NCBI GenBank assembly: GCA_013824905.1
Contig: PNOO01000019.1
Coordinates: 1 to 18,372, forward strand
Length of the DNA: 18,372 nucleotides
Direction: 5' to 3'
From: Syntrophus sp. (in: bacteria)
GTDB lineage: Bacteria > Desulfobacterota > Syntrophia > Syntrophales > UBA5619
The position numbers were made by a program, and so were the translations under genes. The notes under the pieces are model-generated. The model saw nothing but the letters and a program-made list of their open reading frames with translations. It was not told the origin of the DNA and did not search any database. Numbering within the stretch: position 1 is the first letter of the stretch; every line of letters begins with the position of its first letter. This document shows positions 1 through 8,059 of the stretch, piece by piece.

Positions 1-1590
1 GCTGTATCCGAAACCCGTGATCGCGTTAAAGGCATCCCGGATCGTTTCCGGTTTCAGGCAGTCCGTGAGATAGTGGCAGATCGAAAGCGAGTTCCCGAGG
101 ATGCCGTAATTTTCCGAGTGGAAAACGAGTTCCGCCTTCCCTTCGCTCGTCGTCCCCCGGTAATCGTCCTTCATGGGAAAGAGCTGGGGCCAGGAAGCCA
201 TTCCCTGTTCCGTGGCGAGGACCGCATGCTGGAGATGGCAGGCCCCCCGGTTCGACATCATATAGGCGAGCCCCATGCCGTGGAAACCCCGCGGGTCGTG
301 CATGGGGAGGTCCAGCCCCTTGACGTGGACGACCGCGTCCACGGCGTCGCCGCCGACCTTTCGGGCCGCGGCAAGACTCCCCTCTGCAAGGAGATCGCCG
401 AAACCCTCCCGGCGAGCGATCCGCGGCAGGAGCTCAAGGACGGCAGCCATGTTCCCCCAGGTCAGATCGAGGCCGTCTGTGTCCTTCGCGTTCAGCGCGC
501 CCTTTTCAAAGAGCTCCATCGCCCAGGCGATCGCCGATCCGCAACTGATCGTATCCATCCCATAACGATTGCACAATTCGTTCGCCTTGATAACCCCCGC
601 AAGATCCCGGTTCATGATCATCGTCCCGAAGGTGCCGCAGGTTTCGTACTCCGGACCGGGTCCTTCCTCCGTCCGATAAGGGCCGTCCGGCACCCGGACG
701 ACCCTCTTACAGGCCACCGGACAATGGGCGCAGGCGTGGGCGCGGGTGAGATAGGTCTCGGAGAGAGTCGGACCGCTCAGCGCGCCGGAGAGGTCGAAAT
801 CCTCGCCGATGGACCAGTTTTTAACCGGGACATCCCCGTTGATCATGCCGATGTCCATGTTCGCATCGGAGCCCATCGCGTGGAGCGAACCGGCCAGCGC
901 CGACTCCTTGATCTCCTGAAACGCCGCCTTGAGGGACTCCCGATAACGGGTTTCGTCGGCTTTTTCTATCTTCCCGGTCCCCCGGACGCAAATCGCTTTT
1001 AGTCTTTTTGCCCCCATGACCGCCCCGAGACCCGTCCGTCCGACGAAATGGCCCTTGTCATTCCCGATCGCGGCAAACCGGACGAGATTCTCCCCGGCGG
1101 GTCCGATGGCAAGAACCTTCAGACCGGGATCGCCCTTCTTGAGCAGATCGGTGGTCTCATAGATGTCCCTTCCCCAGAGATCGGCGGCATCCAGCAGCCT
1201 TGCATCTCCCTCCACGATGGAAAGCGACACGGGCTTCTCCGCCCGGCCGGTGATCACGATACCGTCGTAACCCGCCTTCTTCAGTTCCGGACCAAACGTC
1301 CCGCCGCAGGCAGACTCCCCCCAGATGCCCGTGAGCGGCGACTTGGCGCAGACCGCAAAGCGGGAGGTCCCCGGGAAACCGCTCCCCACCATCGGCCCGG
1401 TCATCACAAGCAGCGGGTTCTCCGGTGCGAGAGGATCGGCGGTAAGAGGAAAGCCGTCAAAATAGAGCTTCGCACCCAGGGCGCTTCCCCCGATAAATTG
1501 ACGTAAGAGAGAATCATTGATGGTAAAATCCGAACAACGACCTTCCTTCAGGTCGACACGCAGATACCGGCCAGCATACCCCTTCGCCAT
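1..1590 (-). CDS. Aldehyde:ferredoxin oxidoreductase (tungsten AOR family), 3' end beyond the window
   Basis: Family role: reversible oxidation of aldehydes to carboxylic acids in the cytoplasm, using a tungsten (or molybdenum) bis-pterin and a 4Fe-4S cluster, with ferredoxin as partner. The frame is open from the ATG at 1588-1590 to the left edge, giving 530 codons; family members are around 600 residues, so the C-terminus is missing. Visible: an AOR N-terminal domain with the stretch GGTFGPELKKAGYDG, the pterin-site segment GRTGLGAVMGAKRLKAI near residue 182, and the cluster motif CAHCPVAC (Cys287, Cys290, Cys294) with the distant fourth Cys in NSLSICHY (Cys505). This spacing matches Pyrococcus AOR closely. 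The ATG follows GAGGTG at a good distance. It is the last visible gene of an alcohol dehydrogenase-MFS-AOR run with a 52-nt spacer, which suggests it oxidises the aldehyde produced by the dehydrogenase. The substrate cannot be read from sequence. Confidence 0.93.
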   Translation of the reverse strand, partial: MAKGYAGRYLRVDLKEGRCSDFTINDSLLRQFIGGSALGAKLYFDGFPLTADPLAPENPLLVMTGPMVGSGFPGTSRFAVCAKSPLTGIWGESACGGTFGPELKKAGYDGIVITGRAEKPVSLSIVEGDARLLDAADLWGRDIYETTDLLKKGDPGLKVLAIGPAGENLVRFAAIGNDKGHFVGRTGLGAVMGAKRLKAICVRGTGKIEKADETRYRESLKAAFQEIKESALAGSLHAMGSDANMDIGMINGDVPVKNWSIGEDFDLSGALSGPTLSETYLTRAHACAHCPVACKRVVRVPDGPYRTEEGPGPEYETCGTFGTMIMNRDLAGVIKANELCNRYGMDTISCGSAIAWAMELFEKGALNAKDTDGLDLTWGNMAAVLELLPRIARREGFGDLLAEGSLAAARKVGGDAVDAVVHVKGLDLPMHDPRGFHGMGLAYMMSNRGACHLQHAVLATEQGMASWPQLFPMKDDYRGTTSEGKAELVFHSENYGILGNSLSICHYLTDCLKPETIRDAFNAITGFGYS

Positions 1591-1642
1591 ATTTCACCTC
1601 TTCCATCGTCTGAGATGATCATACCCTTAAAGGGTTCCGTTT

Positions 1643-2956
1643 TCAACTCTCCGGGATCAAAGCAATCCTTTCCACTTTATCCAGATCCCGTTTATAAAAG
1701 CGTGAGCCGATGTAAAAAAGGATACAGGAGATCAGCGCCATCGCACTGGCGATTTTCAGCGCCGTCAAAATCCCATACCGGTCGGAGAAGGCGCCTGTCA
1801 CCACCGGGCCCAGGGAACTGCCGAGCAGGTTCTGGGTGACCACGCACAGGGCATAGGAAACGGCGCGCAATCCCGGATGGACGACGTCCTGGGTGACCGC
1901 TATGGCCGAGGAGGCCCAGGCGATGGACGCGATCCCCGCCAGAAGGAAAATCCCATACTGGACCATCCCCCCGGAGAATAACTGAAACCCTCCCAGAAAC
2001 AGGACCGCAGCCAGGAAAGCGGAGATAGAAGGGACCAGTAAACGGGCCTGAATTCTTTTTTTCATCCACGTGTCCGCAATCCACCCCCCCAGGGGGGATC
2101 CGATGATGCTGGTCAGCATGATCCCACTCGCCAAAAGGGTGGCCTTCTGCAGGGGAAAGCCCTGGACCCTCTGGAAGTATGTAGGCAGGAAGGTGGACAT
2201 CGATATGGAAGTGAACATCATTCCGGCGAATCCGAAGTAGGTCAGAAGAAGTGAAGGCGTTCCGGCAAAAGTGCGGACGATGTCCATCTTGCTCATCCTT
2301 TTCGTGGCCAAGCCGGATTCTTTCTCAGCCTCCTTCCGGTCAACCGCTTTTTCCAGTCCGACTGTCTTGTAGTCCTTGATAAAAAAGAACAGCAGGGCAA
2401 TGACCAGACCGGGGAGCGCGACGATCCCGAAGGCGTGGCGCCATCCCCAGTGGGAGGCAATAAACCCTCCGATGACGATGCCGGCGGCCATCCCGAGGGG
2501 AATGGAGGCGTTCCAGATTCCCACCATGAAGGCCCGCCTTTTTTCAGGATAGAGGGCGGAAATCATCGCTGTGCCGCCGGGCGCATAACCGGCCTCTCCA
2601 ATGCCGATCGCGGTGCGGGCCGCAAAGAGCTGGCCGAAATTCTTTGTCAGGGCGCAGGCGGCCGTTGCCAGGCTCCACAATACGGCCATGATGCCGATGC
2701 TCTTCTTCCGGCTCCAGCGGTCAATCAAGATGGAAACGGGGAAGGAGAAGAGGATAATGGCCCAGTAGACGGCGGAAACCATCGCCCCGCATTGGGCGTC
2801 GGTCAGACCCCAGTCCGCTTTTAAAAAGGGGAAGAGGGAAACGACCACCATCCTATCGACATAGTCAAAAAAGTAGAGGAGCCAGAGTAAGAGGAACACG
2901 TATGCAGTATACGCCTTGGAAAAAAGGTAGCCTTCGGGAGGGGAGGTCTTCGTCAT
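1643..2956 (-). CDS. Major facilitator superfamily transporter
   Basis: A 437-residue inner-membrane secondary carrier with about 12 hydrophobic segments split into two halves by a charged loop at roughly residues 195-228. The MFS signature between TM2 and TM3 is visible as DRWSRKKSIG (Asp79, Arg80, Arg83, Lys84), and the TM4 region has RTAIGIGEAGYAPGG around residues 114-128, like Spinster-type and anion-symporter (ACS)-type carriers. The ATG is preceded by AGGAG about 9 nt upstream. The gene lies 55 nt after the zinc alcohol dehydrogenase and 52 nt before the AOR, so it most likely moves the substrate or product of that oxidation pathway. The family alone does not give the substrate or the direction of transport. 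No truncation is seen. Confidence 0.9.
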   Translation of the reverse strand: MTKTSPPEGYLFSKAYTAYVFLLLWLLYFFDYVDRMVVVSLFPFLKADWGLTDAQCGAMVSAVYWAIILFSFPVSILIDRWSRKKSIGIMAVLWSLATAACALTKNFGQLFAARTAIGIGEAGYAPGGTAMISALYPEKRRAFMVGIWNASIPLGMAAGIVIGGFIASHWGWRHAFGIVALPGLVIALLFFFIKDYKTVGLEKAVDRKEAEKESGLATKRMSKMDIVRTFAGTPSLLLTYFGFAGMMFTSISMSTFLPTYFQRVQGFPLQKATLLASGIMLTSIIGSPLGGWIADTWMKKRIQARLLVPSISAFLAAVLFLGGFQLFSGGMVQYGIFLLAGIASIAWASSAIAVTQDVVHPGLRAVSYALCVVTQNLLGSSLGPVVTGAFSDRYGILTALKIASAMALISCILFYIGSRFYKRDLDKVERIALIPES

Positions 2957-3011
2957 GGCAATATCTCCTAAAGATGAAGCGCCACTATCATAGGCTTTTT
3001 TTACGAAGCCG

Positions 3012-4037
3012 TCAAAACTCTGCTCCGATCTGCAGCATGACTTTCACGGTTTTTCCAGGATGAATGCGCTCCCGATAGACACGGGGCAACTCTTCCAGGG
3101 GAATCAGGTCGGAGATAAGGGCTCGGGCGTCAATCTGTCCCTCGGCCATCCATTTAAGGCATTGAACATTTTCCTCATGCGTATTGGAGTAAGACCCGGT
3201 AAAGCGGAATTCCTTGAAATTCATCACCATCGGCTGGTTCAGAAAGATGCCCTTAAAGACGATGCTGATCATACAGAGGGAACCGCCGCTAGCGATAAGT
3301 TCAAAGGACAGAGGAACGTTCTCGGGCACACCGGAACACTCCAGGATCATCTCTAAACCAATCCCGCCGGTCCATTCCCGGGTCTTTTGCCGCACATCCT
3401 CGCTGCGGGGATCGATTACATGGTCCGCTCCGAATAACTTTCCCAGATCCCTCTTTTCCGGCATGGGCTCGGAAAGGACAATGGGGGTGAAGTCGAGGAG
3501 CTTCAGTAACCTGACAGCCGCCAGTCCTATAGGCCCTCCGCCCATCACGAGGGCCGATCCGCCCTCGCCTCCCGCGACGTTGATCCCATGCAGAGCGGCG
3601 GCAAATGTTTCGGCCAGGGCCGCGTTTCTGGAATCAACCCCTTCCGGTATCGGAATGGCCATCTGTGGATAGATGTTTATGTATTCCGCAAACGCCCCGG
3701 GCAGATCTCCGATTCCGATCGTGCGTCTCCGTTCCTGACAGAGCTGCGGTCTGCCCATCCGGCAATCGCGGCATTTACCGCAGAAAGTGGGGCGAACGAT
3801 GATCCTTGCCCCCTCTGTAAATCCTCTAACTCCCTTACCCCAACCAGCAACGATCCCGCTTGCCTCGTGGCCGAGGATCGTCCCGTCGGCCAGGAATCCG
3901 CTTTCAATCAACGAATGATCCGACCCGCAGAAACCGGTATTGGCCACCTTAACCAGCAGTGCACCCTCCTCAGGTTCCGGAGCGGGGACTTCCTCGATAA
4001 CCAGTCCCGTGGAGCGGCGGTAGATGACGGCCTTCAT
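3012..4037 (-). CDS. Zinc-dependent alcohol dehydrogenase (MDR superfamily, sorbitol/threonine dehydrogenase-like)
   Basis: Predicted cytoplasmic NAD(P)-dependent oxidation of an alcohol or polyol to an aldehyde or ketone. The 341-residue protein has the full MDR layout: catalytic-zinc residues Cys37 (in GFCGSDH), His57-Glu58 (in LGHEASG) and a probable third ligand Glu143; a structural-zinc lobe CGKCRDCRMGRPQLC (Cys86, 89, 92, 100); and the Rossmann motif GGGPIGLAAV starting near residue 166. I chose the ATG at 4035-4037 because GGAG sits 8 nt upstream and the protein then begins MKAVIYR, as is typical; a TTG 24 nt further upstream would add eight residues. It is first in the run with the MFS carrier and the AOR, and a promoter-like sequence lies at 4122-4151. 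Substrate unknown. Confidence 0.92.
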   Translation of the reverse strand: MKAVIYRRSTGLVIEEVPAPEPEEGALLVKVANTGFCGSDHSLIESGFLADGTILGHEASGIVAGWGKGVRGFTEGARIIVRPTFCGKCRDCRMGRPQLCQERRRTIGIGDLPGAFAEYINIYPQMAIPIPEGVDSRNAALAETFAAALHGINVAGGEGGSALVMGGGPIGLAAVRLLKLLDFTPIVLSEPMPEKRDLGKLFGADHVIDPRSEDVRQKTREWTGGIGLEMILECSGVPENVPLSFELIASGGSLCMISIVFKGIFLNQPMVMNFKEFRFTGSYSNTHEENVQCLKWMAEGQIDARALISDLIPLEELPRVYRERIHPGKTVKVMLQIGAEF

Positions 4038-4121
4038 TCGATTCACTCCTTCAACAGCCAACCCTGTTCTTTTAATTTTTCGGCCAGACGGTAAATATCG
4101 AGGGAATCAGCGCCATGTGAT

Positions 4122-4151
4122 TTATTACGAAGAATAGCACATTCATGTCAA
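4122..4151 (-). promoter_or_regulatory. Sigma-70-like promoter for the alcohol dehydrogenase-MFS-AOR run
   Basis: On the minus strand a perfect -35 TTGACA (4146-4151) is followed after 18 nt by TAATAA (4122-4127), which is an imperfect -10. The transcript would carry a leader of roughly 75 nt before the dehydrogenase ATG. Called from sequence only; the -10 is the weak part. Confidence 0.5.
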
Positions 4152-4219
4152 GATAATTAAACCGCCTGACGGGGTACATACCTTTCCAAATCAGAAAGTA
4201 CGCAAGAATCGGATGAACC

Positions 4220-4261
4220 AAAAAAAGAGCGCTCTGCCATCACTGACGGAGCGCCCTTTTT
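4220..4261 (-). terminator. Intrinsic terminator after the lipoprotein gene (possibly bidirectional)
   Basis: On the minus strand the arms GGGCGCTC and GAGCGCTC (4249-4256 and 4227-4234) form an 8-bp stem with one G-T pair. An inner helix extends toward a GTGA loop, and a run of T follows (4220-4226). The plus strand also ends in five T, so it could work both ways. It lies 28 nt after the lipoprotein stop and separates that gene from the dehydrogenase promoter. Confidence 0.85.
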
Positions 4262-4288
4262 GGTGTTACGGTTTATACAGTAGAGACG

Positions 4289-4879
4289 TTACTTCTTCTT
4301 TTTGGGCTCGGGCTTGGCAGGGGCGGCGGCCATTTCCTTGAAAGCGGCATCCCATTTCTCGACGACGGCCTTCAGCTCGCCCGCCTTTGTCTTGGCGCCC
4401 AACGGGTCAGCGGCGATCATCTCCTTGCTGGCCTTCAGACCGTCCACGAAGGATTTGGCGTCCGCTTCCCAGGCCTCCTTCTGGTCCTTCATCTTCTTCT
4501 CGATCTTTTTTACGGAATCCTCGATACCCTTCCAGCCTTCTTCCAGAGCGGCGATGGCGACATTCGCTTCATCGGTAGCGGCCTTCTTACCCGCCGCTAC
4601 GGCGACGGCGGCCTTCTCGAATGCGGCCTTGGCATCCACATAGACCTGCTTGGCTTCCTTGTACTTCTTGTCCTTCACCTGAGCTTCTGCGGCTTCCCAG
4701 AGCTTCTTGGCGGCTTGAAGATCGGCGACGGCGTACTTGTCGGCGCCCGCGGCTACTGCGGCAGCCATGGCGGCCTGCGCGGCCTTCTGTTCCGCCTCAG
4801 GGGGTTTTGCACAGCCGATGAAGACCAGGGCCAGGGCAAGGACCATGATTACTGATACTGAATACTTGAAATGTTTCAT
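4289..4879 (-). CDS. Ala/Lys-rich alpha-helical lipoprotein (DUF4398-like)
   Basis: A 196-residue predicted lipoprotein. A basic N-terminus and hydrophobic stretch (residues 4-21) lead to a lipobox ending FIGC, so Cys23 would be lipidated; Phe at -3 is a little unusual. The mature part is almost all Ala, Lys, Glu and Asp with heptad-like spacing, predicting long helices, and it ends in a Pro-Lys tail. The segment around residues 45-95 (repeated A-A-K/E patterns with a central KKYKEAKQVY) resembles DUF4398-type lipoproteins of unknown function. The ATG follows GAGGAGGT at ideal spacing, a strong promoter lies at 4931-4960 and a terminator follows, so it is a monocistronic and probably well expressed unit. 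A structural or periplasmic scaffold role is a guess. Confidence 0.85.
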   Translation of the reverse strand: MKHFKYSVSVIMVLALALVFIGCAKPPEAEQKAAQAAMAAAVAAGADKYAVADLQAAKKLWEAAEAQVKDKKYKEAKQVYVDAKAAFEKAAVAVAAGKKAATDEANVAIAALEEGWKGIEDSVKKIEKKMKDQKEAWEADAKSFVDGLKASKEMIAADPLGAKTKAGELKAVVEKWDAAFKEMAAAPAKPEPKKKK

Positions 4880-4930
4880 AAAATACCTCCTCAGTTAAAT
4901 GATTACAGCGTTATTTCGTGAAAAGTATTT

Positions 4931-4960
4931 TTTATATATACCTTTTTACAGAGTTGTCAA
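4931..4960 (-). promoter_or_regulatory. Strong sigma-70 promoter of the lipoprotein gene
   Basis: Minus strand: a perfect TTGACA (4955-4960), then TATATA (4933-4938) after 16 nt or TATAAA (4931-4936) after 18 nt. The start of transcription would fall about 45 nt before the ATG. Both boxes are close to consensus. Confidence 0.75.
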
Positions 4961-5048
4961 GGTCTTCAAAGCAACATAACAAAAAGGGATTGTCCTTGCC
5001 GCACTCTCTAGTGAGGATGCCGGCAGGCCAAGCGGTCACGCCGTTTTC

Positions 5049-5888
5049 TCAGCGGAGGAAAAAGGGGAACGGCGGTAGGGTGAGAGGCGCCAGACGATCC
5101 CCGTCGTAGAGGACCTGGGCGAGAAAAAGACCCGAAGGAGGAGCCGTGCACTGCGCGGGGAGCGCCGAGGCCTCGCTCAGCATTTTTTTTACTTCGGCCG
5201 GAGAGAGGTTCCCCCGGCCCGTCTCGACCATGATTCCGACCAGCCGTCGGACCATCTTCCAGAGGAAATGGGAACCGACGATCCGAAAGACGATCAGATC
5301 GCCCCAGACCGCGAGTTCGGTCCGGTCGATCTGCACCTCGGTGGAGACGTGCTTGTCGATTCTCCGGTCGGCAAAGGAGGCGAAATCGTGGAATCCCTGA
5401 AAGATCTCTGCCGCCGCCCGCATACGGCCAAGGTCGAGGTCATCCTTCACCCACCAGACGTACCTTTTTCCAAAGGCTGTCCGTACGCGCGAGATCAGGT
5501 AGAGATAGCTTCTCTGCCGGGCCGAATGGCGGGCATGAAATTCGCTCGGCGCCGCTTCGACCTTGAGGACATTGATCGGAGCGGGAAGGAGGTCGTTCAG
5601 ACCGTGGATGATCCGCTGCAGCGCCAGGGGGCGCGGGGTTTCCAAATGGGCCACTTGGGCCAGGGCATGAACGCCGGCGTCGGTCCGTCCCGCCCCCTGG
5701 AGATCCACCTCTCCGCCGAAGAGCTCCCGCGCCGCATCAGACAGCGTTCCCTGGATGCTCCTTGCGTTGGTCTGGGATTGCCAGCCGCTGAAGCCGGTCC
5801 CGTCGTATTCGAGCGTGAGCTTGTACTTGCAACGGGAGGAAGCCGCCGCCTTTTTTCTGCGATCCGCAGGCAAATGCCCCCGGCTCAC
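5049..5888 (-). CDS. truA: tRNA pseudouridine synthase A
   Basis: Converts uridines 38-40 in the anticodon arm of many tRNAs to pseudouridine in the cytoplasm. The 279-residue protein shows the family hallmarks: the opening KLTLEYDGTGFSGWQ, the catalytic motif GAGRTDAGVHA with the nucleophile Asp70, HARHSARQRSYLY, and FLWKMVRRLVG near the end. The start is a GTG (5886-5888) overlapping the stop of the upstream peptidase gene by 4 nt (GTGA), so translation is probably coupled. About 20 residues precede the usual TruA start, with no better in-frame start codon before the conserved region. The downstream spacer to the lipoprotein promoter is about 88 nt and contains an imperfect hairpin. Confidence 0.96.
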   Translation of the reverse strand: MSRGHLPADRRKKAAASSRCKYKLTLEYDGTGFSGWQSQTNARSIQGTLSDAARELFGGEVDLQGAGRTDAGVHALAQVAHLETPRPLALQRIIHGLNDLLPAPINVLKVEAAPSEFHARHSARQRSYLYLISRVRTAFGKRYVWWVKDDLDLGRMRAAAEIFQGFHDFASFADRRIDKHVSTEVQIDRTELAVWGDLIVFRIVGSHFLWKMVRRLVGIMVETGRGNLSPAEVKKMLSEASALPAQCTAPPSGLFLAQVLYDGDRLAPLTLPPFPFFLR

Positions 5889-7243
5889 GGCGCCGTCCCC
5901 GACTGAGTCATGCCGTTCTCGGGCCGCTCTCCGAGGAAGGTCATCATTTCGACATCGGTGCGGGGGAGATCCCGGCCGGAAAGCTCACGGCCCGGATGGA
6001 GCGTCGTCACCGCCGCTTTCCCCACTATGAGCTTCCTCTTGTTCCCCTCGGCATCCCGCGTCCTGATGCTCCAAAAATTATGGAAGATCAGGGGCTGCCC
6101 CTGATGAACGCCGATATAGAGCATGATGTGACCCGGCGTCCAAAGCAGGGTCCGCCAGGGCGCCCCCTGCTTGATGATCTGGGCCACTCTCTCCGACGGA
6201 GTCAGGTTCTGAATGTTGATGAACCTGCCCGCCTCCGCCTGCTCCTTGGAGTTGCGGGGCAGCCAAAGTCCGAAAGGAGTGAAAAAATCCCGGATCATGG
6301 AGGAGCAGTCTCGTTTCCCATCCATTCCTCCCCATCCATAAGGTTCGCCGACAAGCTCCGCAGCCACCTGCGCCGCATGGAGCGGAGTGAACGACAGAGG
6401 CTTGTCCGCTGCAGCGCTCTTCTGCACACGCGCCTTTCTAAGAAGCGCTTTCCCTTGGCGGTCGCGCGCCGCCGTGAGGATCCAGGTATGGCCGGCATCC
6501 TCACCGATCTTTGGAAAGATCGCCCCCAGCGGCGCCGAAAAAGAGCGGTCACCCTTTTCGTCCCGGACGGGCGTCTTGTCCCGAATGATCGCCACATACC
6601 GGCCGTTCTCCCAGCGCTCTATGAACGCCGCATCCACGGCCGCCATGTCCGTCGCCCGCACCCAGCCTAGTGCATAACTTGTCTCAGCCAGGAGCCACTT
6701 CCGGTCACGGCTGACCTGGGTCACGAGGATGGGTGTCCCGGCGGGGGCGGAAGACTCCTGGAGATTGTCGAACGGATTGTCCTTGCTCCTTCGCTTCGGA
6801 TAATTGGAATGGGAATCCTGTGTGGGGAGGATGCGAAAATCGATCCGTTTCACGGTGACGGCCGGGAAGCCGCCTTGCGGATAATCGTCCAGATGCGCAT
6901 TGATAGCCATTTTCCGGACCCAGTCCGGCGGATGCCGCCTCCCGTCTTTCCCGTAGCCGGAGTTACTGCCGTATTCCCTGAATCCCCAAGAGACCTGTTC
7001 CAGGGTGTGACGGGGAGCCGTTTGATGCCACGGAGCGAAGAAGAGGACATCGTATTCTGTATTCAAACGCTCCTGTTCGGCGGTCGACAGAAGGGGAAGA
7101 TCGGCGGCAGCCCTGTCGATATAGACACGCGGATCCTGCTTAAATTTGCTGAGATCCTTGATCGCCGCGCCAAAGGCATCGCCTCCCCGCAAAAGGAACA
7201 ACAGGAGGATCAGCAATATCGGTGCATATCTTTTGTCTCTCAA
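5885..7243 (-). CDS. SH3-domain NlpC/P60 cell-wall peptidase (C40 family)
   Basis: A 452-residue exported peptidase that probably cleaves within peptidoglycan stem peptides (gamma-D-glutamyl-diamino acid type). A hydrophobic signal (residues 7-26) precedes an N-terminal stabilising domain, then two SH3b-like regions (about 125-200 and 205-275) and a C-terminal NlpC/P60 domain. The catalytic set is visible: Cys313 in KRDCSSMIRDFF, His372 in TPGHIMLYIG and a polar third residue, probably His388 in FHNFW. This order is that of the Desulfovibrio-type SH3/NlpC-P60 endopeptidases. The start is a TTG (7241-7243) with GGAG 7 nt upstream and no nearby ATG in frame. It overlaps truA by 4 nt. The role in cell-wall recycling or remodelling is inferred from the family. 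Confidence 0.9.
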   Translation of the reverse strand: MRDKRYAPILLILLLFLLRGGDAFGAAIKDLSKFKQDPRVYIDRAAADLPLLSTAEQERLNTEYDVLFFAPWHQTAPRHTLEQVSWGFREYGSNSGYGKDGRRHPPDWVRKMAINAHLDDYPQGGFPAVTVKRIDFRILPTQDSHSNYPKRRSKDNPFDNLQESSAPAGTPILVTQVSRDRKWLLAETSYALGWVRATDMAAVDAAFIERWENGRYVAIIRDKTPVRDEKGDRSFSAPLGAIFPKIGEDAGHTWILTAARDRQGKALLRKARVQKSAAADKPLSFTPLHAAQVAAELVGEPYGWGGMDGKRDCSSMIRDFFTPFGLWLPRNSKEQAEAGRFINIQNLTPSERVAQIIKQGAPWRTLLWTPGHIMLYIGVHQGQPLIFHNFWSIRTRDAEGNKRKLIVGKAAVTTLHPGRELSGRDLPRTDVEMMTFLGERPENGMTQSGTAP

Positions 7244-7270
7244 AAAACTTCTCCTTCGCTTTTTAAATGC

Positions 7271-7299
7271 AGTGTAGAGTTTTTTGGAGATTCCTGCAA
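7271..7299 (-). promoter_or_regulatory. Weak candidate promoter for the peptidase-truA pair
   Basis: Minus strand TTGCAG (7294-7299), a 17-nt spacer, then TACACT (7271-7276). The spacing is ideal but both boxes are only partly consensus. The position, about 30 nt before the TTG start, is sensible. Confidence 0.35.
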
Positions 7300-7390
7300 A
7301 CCTTTTCGGAATGTGTTTTCAATTTTTTTATGGCATTCACCCGGAAAGCTTGGTATATTTTAAAAAAGTGAATTGAGGTAAGGGAGAAGG

Positions 7391-8056
7391 ATGAACGTTT
7401 TTCAGGCCGTCACAACTCGCAGGAGCATCAGGAAATTCAGACCGGACCCGGTTCCGGAAGCACTCATCCGGGAGATTCTGGAGGCGGCCCGCTGGTCGCC
7501 CTCCTGGGGAAATACCCAGCCATGGGAGATTATTGTCGTCTCCGGGGAATCCCTGGAACGCTTCAAGAAAGCCAACCGGCAGCAACTCATGGACGGCGTC
7601 GTCCCCGAACCGGACACCGCGATGCCAGAGGTCTGGCCGGACGTCCTCAAGCGGCGGTACACGGAGATAGGGAAAAAGGTCCTGACCACTCTGGAGATTG
7701 CCCGCGGTGACCAGGAGGCCCGTCTCCGCTATACGGGAGACATGTTCATGCTTTTCGACGCTCCCTGCCTGATCCTGTTTTGCGTGGACAAAGCCCTCTG
7801 TCGGGAATACGCAATGCTGGACGTCGGCGCAATCCAGCATGCGCTCTGCCTACTGGTCCACGCCCGGGGCTTGGGAAGCTGCATCCTGGCCGCATCTGCC
7901 AGCTATCCGGCATTGATCCGGGAGATCCTCCCCCTCCAGGAGACGAAGGCCGTCATCATCGGCGTCGCACTGGGATATCCCGACGGAGATGCACCGATCA
8001 ACAATTTCTCAAGGGAAAGGGCAAACCCGGATGAATTTACCACTTGGGTCAGGTGA
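7391..8056 (+). CDS. Nitroreductase-family FMN oxidoreductase
   Basis: A 221-residue flavoprotein of the nitroreductase fold, which uses FMN and NAD(P)H for two-electron reductions of nitro compounds, quinones or enones; many members have unknown natural substrates. The FMN-phosphate contact RRSIRKF (residues 10-16) and the SPSWGNTQPW loop (36-45) are clear. So are the helix with DVGAIQHALCLL and the C-terminal GVALGYPD segment followed by an N-F-R-R pattern. The length is normal. The ATG has a purine-rich GGGAGAAGG just upstream. It is divergent from the peptidase gene, and its stop lies 3 nt before the start of the alpha/beta hydrolase, so the two are almost certainly co-transcribed. Confidence 0.9.
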   Translation: MNVFQAVTTRRSIRKFRPDPVPEALIREILEAARWSPSWGNTQPWEIIVVSGESLERFKKANRQQLMDGVVPEPDTAMPEVWPDVLKRRYTEIGKKVLTTLEIARGDQEARLRYTGDMFMLFDAPCLILFCVDKALCREYAMLDVGAIQHALCLLVHARGLGSCILAASASYPALIREILPLQETKAVIIGVALGYPDGDAPINNFSRERANPDEFTTWVR

Positions 8057-8059
8057 ACC

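Noticed and set aside
73..1506. Long plus-strand open frames (309 and 152 codons) across this region
   Set aside because: They are antisense to the aldehyde:ferredoxin oxidoreductase, whose conserved cluster motifs are on the minus strand. GC-rich codon use creates such frames, and they show no domains or ribosome binding sites.
1623..1635. 13-bp palindrome ACCCTTAAAGGGT between the MFS and AOR genes
   Set aside because: Symmetric but with no loop or T run, and isolated within a 52-nt operon spacer; too little to call an operator or terminator.
4146..4961. Imperfect inverted repeats and short hydrophobic frames near the lipoprotein gene, including a 24-codon frame starting at 4146
   Set aside because: No ribosome binding site and no recognisable protein; the strong promoter and terminator signals explain the region better.
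4999..5027. Imperfect hairpin downstream of truA
   Set aside because: The GCCGGCA/TGCGGC stem has a bulge and the T run lies about 12 nt beyond it, so it is too weak to list as a terminator.
5268..6670. Plus-strand frames of over 200 codons
   Set aside because: Antisense shadows of truA and the NlpC/P60 peptidase, both of which have clear catalytic motifs on the minus strand.
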